A stretch of DNA of 22,224 nt from an uncultured Rhodobacter sp. (GTDB taxonomy: Bacteria; Pseudomonadota; Alphaproteobacteria; Rhodobacterales; Rhodobacteraceae): the NCBI GenBank assembly GCA_937901435.1, contig CALGTJ010000271.1:1-22224 (forward strand). The letters are read 5' to 3'. This document shows, piece by piece, positions 14,661 to 22,224 of this stretch (position 1 is its first letter; each line of letters starts with the position of its first letter). Below the pieces are notes generated by a model. The model made no database searches. It worked only from the letters and a program-made list of their open reading frames with translations, and was not told where the DNA came from. The position numbers and the translations under genes are program-made.

Positions 14661-16241
14661 TCAATTCAGGTCGTACAGATCCTTGACCGCATGGTCGACC
14701 CTAGCCTCGATCAGAAACGGACCGTTGCTGTTTTGAGCGTGGCTCAGCGCGCTGCCAAAGGCCTCTATGGTATTTGCAGAGGCCGCAGCAACGCCGTGAC
14801 TTTGCGCCATGCTGCAAAAATCAAGGCCGTCGATGTCTATGCCGGGCACAGGCCCGCTGTTCAGGATCCTACTGAAAGAGCGCATGGCCCCATACCCCCC
14901 GTTGTTCAGAATAATCAGGGTGACCGGCAATGCGCGCTGCGCAATTGTCCAGAGGGCTTGGGTGGAATACATCGCGGACCCATCCCCGATCACGGCGATA
15001 ACACGGTCAAAACGCCCGGATATCGCAATGCCTGCGGCGGCGGGCAGCGCGAAGCCCAAGCCACCGCTGGACATGGCGAAATATTCTGTATCGAGGTTGT
15101 TGGGCACCAGCGCGCGAAAGGCATCCTTGTGCGACGGAGCCTCTTCGACGAGGGCGGTGTTGGGTTTCAGGGCGGGCGCGAGCTCTGTAAAAACCTGCTC
15201 TGCGGTGAGATCGACAGATGGCTGGACGACAGGCCTTTGACGCAGCTTTTGGGCACGGCTCTTGGCCGTCGCTTTGTTCAGCAGCGCATCGATGGCCAGA
15301 CCGGGCGAGCAGACCATGCTGATGGCCGCATGGGCGCTGGCGGTGGTCATCGGGTTATCGTCGATCTGATAGATCGGGGCGAGATGTGCGAAGGTCTCAA
15401 GGTCGCCGGGCACATGAAAGGCAAAAACCGGGGCGCCGATTGCGAGGATAAGATCGTGGGGTTTCAGTATATTAAACAGTGGCTTGGGCGCGGCGGGCAG
15501 GTGGCCGCCAAAGAGGGCATGGGTCTCGTCAAAGACAGAGCGGCTGGCCATGGGCGCGGTATAGGCGGTGGCCCCAAGGCGTTCGGCCAAGGTGATCACG
15601 CGAAACCGTGCCCCGTCCCGCGCGACACCGGGGCCGAGGATCAGCGCGGGGTTTTGCGCATCGGCCAATGCCGCGCAGATTTCTGCGATGGCGGCATCCG
15701 GGGGCGTGTTATCAAAATGCTGTGGCAAAATCATGGGGGCTGCGGCGGGTCTGTCCCAATCGTCAGAGGGGATAGAGACGATAACCGGCCCACGCGGGGC
15801 CTGCATCGCGATTGTATAGGCTTGCAAGATCGCCAAAGGCACATCTTCGGCGCGCGCAGGTTCGATTGCCCATTTCACATGGGGTTTGGGTAATTCCGTC
15901 GCTTGAGGTGAGCCTAGGAACGGCCGCCAAGGCAGCAATTCGCGCGCTTGTTGTCCGGCAGTGATGACCAGAGGCGTCTGATTGAGATAAGCGGTGTAGA
16001 TACTGCCCATCGCGTGACCGACGCCGACGGCGGAATGCAGGTTGACAAGCGCGGCGCTGCCCGTGGCCTGCGCATAGCCGTCTGCCATCGCGACCACGCT
16101 AAGTTCTTGCAGGCCAAGCACATAATCGAAATCCTCGGGCCAACCCTGCAAAAACGGCAGTTCGGTCGAGCCGGGATTGCCAAACACCGTGGTCATCCCA
16201 AGGGCGCGCATCACATGACGCGCGGCGTCTCTGACGGTCAT
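14661..16241 (-). CDS. mdlC-like: Benzoylformate decarboxylase-like ThDP-dependent enzyme
   Basis: This is a 526-residue thiamine-diphosphate enzyme with the three-domain layout of the acetolactate synthase/decarboxylase family. It tracks Pseudomonas benzoylformate decarboxylase closely: VFGNPGSTELPF with Ser25 (BFD Ser26), LQE with the cofactor-activating Glu46 (Glu47), NLHSA with His69 (His70), FAFH with His276 (His281), and the ThDP site GDGS...NNGGYGAMR (419-453). It probably decarboxylates an aromatic or branched 2-oxo acid to an aldehyde in the cytoplasm. The other mandelate-pathway genes are absent, so benzoylformate itself may not be the substrate. Relatives annotated as acetolactate synthase-like or phenylpyruvate decarboxylase are alternatives. 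The gene stands alone, divergent from the purine operon. Confidence 0.82.
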   Translation of the reverse strand: MTVRDAARHVMRALGMTTVFGNPGSTELPFLQGWPEDFDYVLGLQELSVVAMADGYAQATGSAALVNLHSAVGVGHAMGSIYTAYLNQTPLVITAGQQARELLPWRPFLGSPQATELPKPHVKWAIEPARAEDVPLAILQAYTIAMQAPRGPVIVSIPSDDWDRPAAAPMILPQHFDNTPPDAAIAEICAALADAQNPALILGPGVARDGARFRVITLAERLGATAYTAPMASRSVFDETHALFGGHLPAAPKPLFNILKPHDLILAIGAPVFAFHVPGDLETFAHLAPIYQIDDNPMTTASAHAAISMVCSPGLAIDALLNKATAKSRAQKLRQRPVVQPSVDLTAEQVFTELAPALKPNTALVEEAPSHKDAFRALVPNNLDTEYFAMSSGGLGFALPAAAGIAISGRFDRVIAVIGDGSAMYSTQALWTIAQRALPVTLIILNNGGYGAMRSFSRILNSGPVPGIDIDGLDFCSMAQSHGVAAASANTIEAFGSALSHAQNSNGPFLIEARVDHAVKDLYDLN

Positions 16242-16357
16242 GGTGTCTCCTGCGCTTTGATCTGCGGTCCATAATCACTCTCGCGCGATATTTGGCAACG
16301 GTGTGCTTGCTGTTTAGGCAGTTGTGCGGCGTCTGTGCAGAATGGGGGAGTGCCGGG

Positions 16358-16386
16358 TTGACTCTGGCAGGGCCGCTCCTAAGCTA
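16358..16386 (+). promoter_or_regulatory. Candidate promoter of the purine transport/salvage operon
   Basis: TTGACT at 16358-16363 matches a -35 box. A weak -10 candidate, TAAGCT or AAGCTA, lies 16-17 bp downstream. The 8-bp palindrome ACATATGT follows at 16392-16399 and could be part of an operator. The full 274-bp divergent region (16242-16515) contains no gene. I found no match to the purine riboswitch core. Confidence 0.3.
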
Positions 16387-16515
16387 AGTTAACATATGTA
16401 TGAAACCGGGTCTGACGGCCACTGCGCGTTGTTGGACCAGAGGGCAATCAAACAGAGGCTGCGCCATGGGTAGGGCGGCTTTGAACCATGACACAACCAA
16501 CACGGAGACGACAGA

Positions 16516-17538
16516 ATGCTAAAGAGATCCCTGATGGCCGGCGCTGCCGTATTGGCGATGACGGTCAGCGCGCAAGCTGCTGATAAGACGTTGACAATTT
16601 CGGTCTACAGCTTTTCGCAGGATGCGTTCAAAGAGCTGGTTTACACCCCGTTCGAGGCGATTTGCGGCTGTGACATTGTGGTCGAGACTGGCAATTCGAT
16701 AGAACGGATGGCCAAGATCGAGGCCAATAAGGACGCGCCTGTGATCGATATGGCGGTTCTGTCGGCACATGACGCGCTGGGCGCGGCGCGCAAGGGGCTG
16801 TTGCAGCCGATTGATACGACTGCCTTGACCAATTACGACAAGCTGTATGACATCGCCAAGGATCCGCTGGGCGACAATATGGGCGTGGGGTATACGTTTT
16901 ATGCGACCTCGATTGCCTACCGCAGCGACAAGGTCACGATCACAAGCTGGGCCGATCTTTTGTCGCCGGAACTGGCGGGCAACGTGGCGCTGCCGGATGT
17001 AACGACCAATCAGGGGCCACCTGCGCTGTATATGCTGGGCAAGGCGATGGGCGACACGGACCCAAGTCTGACCAAGCCGATTGAGGCGGTGGGCGAGAAG
17101 GTCGATGACATCGTGACGTTCTACGTGCGCTCGTCCCAACTGGCGCAATTGATGCAGCAGGAAGAGATCTGGGCCGCCCCGATTGGTCGATTTGCCTGGG
17201 GCAGTTTCCGCGACAATGGCCTGCCGATGGCATGGGCGGAACCTGTCGAGGGTCAGACCGGGGGCATGAACGTCATGGTCATGACGGCTAACAACGGAAA
17301 CGAGGAATTGGCGTTGCAATTCATGGACTTCTGGCTGTCCACCGAAGTGCAGACCAAGCTGGCAGAGGCGTTGATCGACAGCCCGGCAAATTCCGAGGTC
17401 GAGGTGTCTGACGAGATCGCCGCCAACCTGACCTATGGGGCCGATACGGTCGCCACGCTGGATCTGTTGTCGCCTGCGACTATTCTGGACATGCGCGAAG
17501 GCTGGCTGGAGCAGTGGAACAGCAAAGTCGTCCAGTAA
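16516..17538 (+). CDS. Extracellular solute-binding protein of a Pot-type ABC transporter linked to purine salvage
   Basis: This is a 340-residue periplasmic binding protein. The signal peptide MLKRSLMAGAAVLAMTVSAQ ends with an AQA-A cleavage site near residue 21. The mature chain has the PotD/iron-type binding-protein pattern: YTPFEAICGCDIVVETGN, then IDMAVLS, YTFYATSIAYRSDKV, and a GGMNVMVMTANN segment. GGAG sits 8 nt before the ATG. It heads a six-gene operon whose last genes are a nucleoside hydrolase and an adenine deaminase, so a purine nucleoside or base is the likely ligand. Family membership alone would have suggested a polyamine. Confidence 0.88.
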   Translation: MLKRSLMAGAAVLAMTVSAQAADKTLTISVYSFSQDAFKELVYTPFEAICGCDIVVETGNSIERMAKIEANKDAPVIDMAVLSAHDALGAARKGLLQPIDTTALTNYDKLYDIAKDPLGDNMGVGYTFYATSIAYRSDKVTITSWADLLSPELAGNVALPDVTTNQGPPALYMLGKAMGDTDPSLTKPIEAVGEKVDDIVTFYVRSSQLAQLMQQEEIWAAPIGRFAWGSFRDNGLPMAWAEPVEGQTGGMNVMVMTANNGNEELALQFMDFWLSTEVQTKLAEALIDSPANSEVEVSDEIAANLTYGADTVATLDLLSPATILDMREGWLEQWNSKVVQ

Positions 17539-17553
17539 CCTCGGCGCGCTGGA

Positions 17554-18381
17554 ATGTTTGAAAACCGGGCAATTGGCGTAGCCCTTGTCCTGCCCGCGGC
17601 ACTCTTTGCCGCGGCGCTTTTCTTTTTGCCGGTCGGCATCCTTTTGTCAGAGGCGTTTCGCACGGAAACCGGCTGGTCTGCGTGGGCCTATGTGGAATTC
17701 TTCCAAAGCCCGCGCAATCAGACGGTGTTCTTTCGCACGCTGAAGCTAGCCGGGTTGGTGGCACTGGTCTCTGCGGTCATCGGCTATGCAGCGGCGTTCG
17801 CCATCGTCAACCTGCCGCCCACCTCGCGCGGGCGGATGTTCGGTCTGGTGATGCTGCCGCTGATGATCTCTCCCGTCGCGCGCACCTATGCGTGGCTGGT
17901 GATCTTGGGGCGCACGGGGTTCGTGAACCAGTTTTTGGTCAACATCGGCCTCACAGACACCCCATTTCGCATTCTCTTTACCGAAACCGCCGTCTTTATC
18001 GGTCTGCTGCAATTGTTCCTGCCGCTGATGATCATCTCGCTGGTCTCCGCGATGGAGAATATGCCCCGTGATGCGGTTTCTGCCGCGCGCATTTTGGGCG
18101 CGAACTGGTTTCAGGTGTTCTGGCGCGTGATCCTGCCGCTGACCCGCGAGGGGCTGGTGATTGGTGGCACGCTTGTGTTCACGGGGTCGATGACCGCCTA
18201 TATCACACCTGCGATTCTGGGTGGCTCCAAGGTCTTGATGCTGGAAACGCTGCTCTATCAACGTGTTACCGTCGCCAATGATTTCGTCGCGGCCAGCGTG
18301 ATTGCAATGATCCTGATCGTGATGGCGTTTTCGGCCAATATCCTGCTCAAACGTATCGCCACGGCGAGGAAGACCCGATGA
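17554..18381 (+). CDS. ABC transporter permease (first)
   Basis: This is a 275-residue inner-membrane permease with about six spans. The first is ALVLPAALFAAALFFLPVGI and the last is ASVIAMILIVMAFSANILL. The EAA loop is AVSAARILGANWFQVFWRVI. It is related to PotB-type permeases. It starts 15 bp after the binding-protein stop, with only a weak TGGA before the ATG. Its stop overlaps the next permease start by 4 nt. Confidence 0.9.
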   Translation: MFENRAIGVALVLPAALFAAALFFLPVGILLSEAFRTETGWSAWAYVEFFQSPRNQTVFFRTLKLAGLVALVSAVIGYAAAFAIVNLPPTSRGRMFGLVMLPLMISPVARTYAWLVILGRTGFVNQFLVNIGLTDTPFRILFTETAVFIGLLQLFLPLMIISLVSAMENMPRDAVSAARILGANWFQVFWRVILPLTREGLVIGGTLVFTGSMTAYITPAILGGSKVLMLETLLYQRVTVANDFVAASVIAMILIVMAFSANILLKRIATARKTR

Positions 18382-19157
18382 ACAGCCGACTGAGCACATG
18401 GCTGATCCTCGGCCTCACCCTCACCTTCTTGATCGGGCCGTTCCTGATCATCATCGCGGCGGCGCTGTCGGCGGGCAACAATCTGGCCTTTCCACCGCAG
18501 GGGCTAAGCCTGAAGTGGTTCATCAAGGTGTTCGAAATCGAAAGCTTTCGCGCCAGTTTCGGCGTGTCGATGTTTCTGGCGATCTTTGGCACCTTGGTGG
18601 CGCTGATCCTCGGCGTGCCCGCCGCCTACGCCATGACACGCTACAATGTGCCGGGGGCGGAATTCGTCAAGCTGATCGTGTCGTCCCCCATCATCGTGCC
18701 CGGTATCATCGTCGGCCTCGCCCTGTTGCGGTATTTCGTGATCCCGCTGGGCATCGGCATCGCGCCCGCGTTGTTTCTGGCGCACACGGCGCTGATCCTG
18801 CCCTATGCCGTGCGCGTGGTCTCGGCCAGCATGGACAACCTGCGCGTCGACATGGAAGAGGCGGCGCTGCTGCTGGGCTGCACCCGTTTCGGCGCGTTTC
18901 GTCGCGTCGTTCTGCCCAATATTCGCGGTGGGATTCTTGCGGCCTTCATCCTTGGCTTTGTGACTAGCTTTAACCAAGTGCCGGTCTCGCTGTTCCTGTC
19001 CGGTCCCGGTATCCGCACGCTGCCCATCGACATGATCGCCTATATGGAGATCAACTATGACCCCTCGGTCGCGGCCCTGTCGGCGCTGCTGGCCTTTATG
19101 TCCATCGCAATTGTCTTTGCGGCTGAACGCTTTATCGGATTGTCCCGTTATGTCTGA
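18378..19157 (+). CDS. ABC transporter permease (second)
   Basis: This is a 259-residue PotC-type permease with about six membrane spans. The EAA loop is MEEAALLLGCTRFGAFRRVV. It should form a heterodimer with the preceding permease. Its start overlaps the upstream stop (ATGA), and its 3' end overlaps the ATPase start by 8 nt, so the transporter genes are tightly coupled. Confidence 0.9.
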   Translation: MNSRLSTWLILGLTLTFLIGPFLIIIAAALSAGNNLAFPPQGLSLKWFIKVFEIESFRASFGVSMFLAIFGTLVALILGVPAAYAMTRYNVPGAEFVKLIVSSPIIVPGIIVGLALLRYFVIPLGIGIAPALFLAHTALILPYAVRVVSASMDNLRVDMEEAALLLGCTRFGAFRRVVLPNIRGGILAAFILGFVTSFNQVPVSLFLSGPGIRTLPIDMIAYMEINYDPSVAALSALLAFMSIAIVFAAERFIGLSRYV

Positions 19158-20109
19158 CTATGTCTCGCTTGAAAATCTGACGCTGGCCTATGGCAAAAGC
19201 GTCGCGGTCGAGTGGCTGAACCTTGGTATTCGCAAGGGAGAATTGATCGCGCTGCTGGGTCCCTCTGGCTGTGGCAAGACGACGACCATGCGCGCGATTG
19301 CGGGACTTTTGTCGCCCAAATCGGGCAAGATCAGCATCGATGGGCGTGATGTGACCCGCCTCGCGCCCAGTCGGCGGGAAGTGGGGCTGGTGTTTCAATC
19401 CTACGCGCTTTTCCCGCATCTGAGCGTCTTTGAAAACGTCGCGTTCGGCCTGCGCTTGCGGCGTGAAAAGGATCTGGAGGCCAAGGTGATGGCGGGCCTT
19501 GCCACGGTCGGTCTTACGGATTTCGCCAAGCGCATGGTGCCGGATCTGTCAGGCGGGCAACAGCAACGGGTGTCACTGGCGCGCTCGCTGGTGATGCAAC
19601 CCAAGGTGCTGCTGCTGGACGAGCCTCTGTCCAACCTCGACGCGCGCCTGCGGCTGGAAATGCGCAGCGAGTTGCAGCGGGTGCAAAAGGAAACCGGCAT
19701 CACCATGGTCTTTGTGACGCATGATCAGTCAGAGGCGCTGGCGCTGGCCGACCGTATCGTGCTGATGCGCGACGGGGTGATCGAACAACTTGGCACGCCT
19801 GAAGAGATCTACAATACACCGGTGTCCGGTTTTGCCGCCGATTTCATGGGGTTCGAGACGATCCTGCCCGATGAAAACGGTGGTGGTCTGGCATGGCGTC
19901 CCGGTGCCGTTGTGCTGGGGCAGGGGCCACATAGGGGAGAAGTGCGCGGGGCCTCTTTTGCCGGAGAGCGGCGCGAATATGTGCTGTCCAGCGATCTGGG
20001 CGTGATCAAGGCGGATGTGCCCATCGGGCGCGATACCTATGCCATCGGGGCCAAAGTCGCCTTTGACCTGCCGCGCGATGCTGCGGTGCCTCTGGCGCGG
20101 TTTCGCTGA
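19150..20109 (+). CDS. ABC transporter ATP-binding protein
   Basis: This 319-residue ATPase has Walker A GPSGCGKTT (37-45), Q-loop FQSYALFPH (Gln83), LSGGQ (133-137), Walker B VLLLDE (153-158) and the H-loop His191. A C-terminal TOBE-like region spans about 240-319. It is the energy subunit for the two permeases. I chose the ATG at 19150: it gives the normal start MSDYVSLENLTLAYG, whereas the longer frame from 19057 only adds Arg/Pro-rich sequence overlapping the permease gene. Its TGA shares one base with the nucleoside hydrolase ATG. Confidence 0.93.
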   Translation: MSDYVSLENLTLAYGKSVAVEWLNLGIRKGELIALLGPSGCGKTTTMRAIAGLLSPKSGKISIDGRDVTRLAPSRREVGLVFQSYALFPHLSVFENVAFGLRLRREKDLEAKVMAGLATVGLTDFAKRMVPDLSGGQQQRVSLARSLVMQPKVLLLDEPLSNLDARLRLEMRSELQRVQKETGITMVFVTHDQSEALALADRIVLMRDGVIEQLGTPEEIYNTPVSGFAADFMGFETILPDENGGGLAWRPGAVVLGQGPHRGEVRGASFAGERREYVLSSDLGVIKADVPIGRDTYAIGAKVAFDLPRDAAVPLARFR

Positions 20110-20990
20110 TGGGGCTCTGGATCGACACGGATATGGGGGTCGATGACCTCTTTGCGGTGCTGCTGGTGCTGCAACATCGCGAGGTTGACGGCCTGTCGCT
20201 GAGCTTTGGTAACGCGCCCTTGCCGCATGTTGTCGGCAATGCCGCCAGCGCGCAGGCGTATTTCAACTGGGATATCCCAATTTATGCGGGGGCGGATCGC
20301 GCGGTGCTCGGGACGGTCGAGACTGCGCAGCATGTGCTTGGCGAAACCGGGATGCCCAGCCGTGGCGCGCGCTTGCCCATGGTCGAGGGGGATTTTCCGC
20401 TCGCTCTGCCCGCCTTGATGGACTGGCTGGAGTCGCAAGACAACGCAGAGATCCTCGCCCTCGGCCCCTTGACGAATATCGCAATCCTTTTACTGGCCCG
20501 CCCCGATCTGACCCCTAAAATCGCAAGGCTGACGTGGATGGGCGGCGGCATCACGCGCGGCAACCAAACCGCCTCGGCAGAGTTCAACGCCTATGCCGAC
20601 CCAGAGGCGCTGGCGATTGTCCTGTCGCGTGGCGTGCCCCTGACCATGGTCGATCTGGATGCCTGTCGCCGGGTCGAGATCACAGAGGCGGACGTGACAC
20701 CGATCAAACATCACCTGCTGAGGGACTTGCTGGGCGGCTATCTGGACATTGCCCTGACCCGTGGCCGCCCGGCCATGGCGCTTTATGATCCGGTGGCAGC
20801 GGCGGTTTCGGTGCGTCCTGATCTGTTCACGCTGGCCCCGGCGCAGATCGAGGTGGAACTGGCGGGTCAGCACACACGCGGCCGCACGATTGTGGACCAG
20901 CGCGACCCAAGCAAGGCTAACGGAATGATCATCACTGACCTGCACAGCGAGGCGGTTAAAACCCTTTGTCTCTCGGCGTTAGACATATGA
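20109..20990 (+). CDS. Nucleoside hydrolase (IU-NH family)
   Basis: This 293-residue member of the inosine-uridine nucleoside hydrolase family splits nucleosides into base and ribose. The calcium/ribose site begins DTDMGVDD (6-13), followed by GNAPL (34-38), GPLTNIA (119-125), AEFNAYADPEA (157-167) and LYDPVA (225-230). Most family members have His before the Asp in that last motif; here it is Tyr226. There is no signal peptide, so it acts in the cytoplasm on imported nucleosides. It overlaps the ATPase gene by one base and the adenine deaminase gene by 4 nt. That placement strongly suggests adenosine or related purine nucleosides as substrate. Confidence 0.9.
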   Translation: MGLWIDTDMGVDDLFAVLLVLQHREVDGLSLSFGNAPLPHVVGNAASAQAYFNWDIPIYAGADRAVLGTVETAQHVLGETGMPSRGARLPMVEGDFPLALPALMDWLESQDNAEILALGPLTNIAILLLARPDLTPKIARLTWMGGGITRGNQTASAEFNAYADPEALAIVLSRGVPLTMVDLDACRRVEITEADVTPIKHHLLRDLLGGYLDIALTRGRPAMALYDPVAAAVSVRPDLFTLAPAQIEVELAGQHTRGRTIVDQRDPSKANGMIITDLHSEAVKTLCLSALDI

Positions 20991-22224
20991 ATGAACCCCA
21001 AGACCTGAACAACCCGTCCCTGCGCGACCGCGCCGTTGCCGCCGCGCGCGGCGATGCGCCTTTTGATCTGCTGATTTGTGGCGCTGAGGTCGCGGATGTG
21101 GTCACCGGTGAATTCCGTGCGGCGGATATCGGTCTGATCGGTGCGCTGATCGCCTCGGTTCATTCGCCCGGCGCACGCAGTGATGCGACCGAAACGCTGG
21201 ACGCTACGGGCCTGATTGCCACGCCGGGGCTGATCGACAGCCATATGCATGTGGAAAGCTCGATGGTCACGCCCGAAACCTATGCCAGTGCTGTGCTGCG
21301 GCGTGGAGTCACCACGGTGGTCTGGGATCCGCATGAGTTTGGCAATGTGGCCGGGGTGGCGGGTGTGGACTATGCGCTTGACTGCGCCACGCGTTCGTCG
21401 CTGCGCATTCTGCCGCTTGCGCCGTCTTGCGTGCCTTCGGCGCCGGGATACGAAACCACAGGCGCGGATTTCGACGCGGATGTGATCGACGCCTTGATGC
21501 AACGCGACGGCATTATGGGCCTCGCCGAGGTCATGGATATGAGCGCGGTTGTGTCCCGCGATCCCCGGATGCGGGGGATTCTGGACGCGGGCTTGCGCTC
21601 TGCCAAGCGGGTCTGCGGTCACGCGCGCAGTCTGAGCGGGCCGCACTTGCAGGCCTACGCTGCCGCCGGGATCACCTCGGACCACGAGATCACCTCTGCG
21701 CAGGACCTGCTGGAAAAGCTGCGCGCAGGGCTGACGATAGAGTTGCGCGGCTCGCATCCCTATCTGCTGGCCGAGTTTGCGCAGGTCTTGCAAAGCCTGC
21801 CGCAGATGCCGGCGACGGTGACGTTTTGCTCGGACGATGTGTTTCCTGATGATCTGCTGGCGACGGGCGGCGTCGATCAAATGACGCGGCTGATGATCGG
21901 TCATGGGCTTGATCCGATGCGCGCGCTTCAGGCCGCCACGCTGAACGCCGCGATCCGGCTGGATCGGCGCGACATCGGCTTAATCGGACCGGGTAAACGC
22001 GCCGATATCGTTTTGTTCGAGGAACTTCAGACGCTCAGGGCGGTGCATGTGCTGCGCAATGGTGCGTCGGTGTCAGAGGCTGAACACCCGCAGTTCCCGG
22101 AGGCGTTTCTGAAAACCTGCGATCTTGCGCTGCTTGAGCCGCAAGATTTCGAGATTCTCGCCCAAGGCTCCAAAGTGCGTCTGGCCACCATCGCCAAGCC
22201 GCGCTTTACCGAATGGGGCGAGGT
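20987..22224 (+). CDS. ade: Adenine deaminase (3' end beyond the window)
   Basis: About 412 codons are visible, starting MNEPQDLNNPSLRDRAVAAA. This amidohydrolase-superfamily enzyme deaminates adenine to hypoxanthine and ammonia. Metal-site motifs are DSHMHVESS (His86, His88), GLAEVMD (Glu181), GHARSLSG (His212), TSDHE (His233) and FCSDDVFPDDL (280-290); VVWDPHEFGNV also fits the family. Typical adenine deaminases are about 560-600 residues, so roughly a quarter to a third is missing beyond the right edge. The ATG overlaps the nucleoside hydrolase stop by 4 nt. With that enzyme it forms a two-step route from adenosine to hypoxanthine. Confidence 0.93.
   Translation, partial: MNEPQDLNNPSLRDRAVAAARGDAPFDLLICGAEVADVVTGEFRAADIGLIGALIASVHSPGARSDATETLDATGLIATPGLIDSHMHVESSMVTPETYASAVLRRGVTTVVWDPHEFGNVAGVAGVDYALDCATRSSLRILPLAPSCVPSAPGYETTGADFDADVIDALMQRDGIMGLAEVMDMSAVVSRDPRMRGILDAGLRSAKRVCGHARSLSGPHLQAYAAAGITSDHEITSAQDLLEKLRAGLTIELRGSHPYLLAEFAQVLQSLPQMPATVTFCSDDVFPDDLLATGGVDQMTRLMIGHGLDPMRALQAATLNAAIRLDRRDIGLIGPGKRADIVLFEELQTLRAVHVLRNGASVSEAEHPQFPEAFLKTCDLALLEPQDFEILAQGSKVRLATIAKPRFTEWGE

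Noticed and set aside
14637..15893. 418-codon plus-strand open frame opposite the ThDP enzyme
   Set aside because: It is antisense to a gene with all catalytic motifs; the translation is Gly/Arg-rich without domains.
16242..16515. Purine riboswitch upstream of the purine operon
   Set aside because: I could not find the conserved junction sequences of guanine/adenine riboswitches or a matching three-way stem pattern.
20867..21904. Minus-strand open frame opposite the nucleoside hydrolase and adenine deaminase genes
   Set aside because: It is antisense to two recognised genes and rich in Arg/His/Gln.

Overview
The window looks like chromosomal DNA of a marine-type alphaproteobacterium of the Rhodobacteraceae (Roseobacter group). 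This rests on the high G+C, tightly packed genes with 1-8 nt overlaps, the resemblance of most proteins to Roseobacter-type proteins as I know them, and a short intergenic motif (692-710) that I associate with that order. No search was run. I see no rRNA, tRNA, CRISPR array, phage gene or complete insertion sequence.

Layout. (a) 1-1914: the left edge holds the N-terminal part of a serine hydroxymethyltransferase-like gene that loses its family sequence about 55 bases from the edge, possibly at the end of an insertion element. A conserved small protein, a 15-bp triple repeat and an M48 zinc metalloprotease lipoprotein follow. (b) 1915-7351 (minus strand): a six-gene operon reading binding protein, two permeases, ATPase, metallo-beta-lactamase-fold hydrolase, agmatinase-family ureohydrolase. 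It has a strong intercistronic hairpin after the binding-protein gene and palindromes at its promoter end. (c) 7515-11894 (minus): an XRE-cupin regulator, the threonine-degrading pair kbl-tdh and a DUF6880-like protein. (d) 12165-14549 (plus): a membrane-anchored SGNH hydrolase with a long Pro/Arg-rich linker, a small membrane-linked protein and an HTTM-like multi-span protein. (e) 14661-16241 (minus): a benzoylformate decarboxylase-like ThDP enzyme. (f) 16516-22224 (plus): a second Pot-type ABC transporter fused by overlapping reading frames to a nucleoside hydrolase and an adenine deaminase; the last gene runs off the window.

How it works together. Two separate polyamine-type ABC transporters are each linked to enzymes that release ammonia or urea nitrogen. 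The first is linked to a guanidino hydrolase plus an MBL-fold enzyme, the second to purine nucleoside and adenine breakdown. Between them lies threonine catabolism to glycine and acetyl-CoA under a likely local repressor. The region reads as a block of nitrogen and carbon scavenging functions. The most interesting points are the purine-salvage/Pot transporter operon, the ureohydrolase/MBL operon, a threonine dehydrogenase without its structural zinc cysteines, and the SGNH/HTTM-like envelope cluster.
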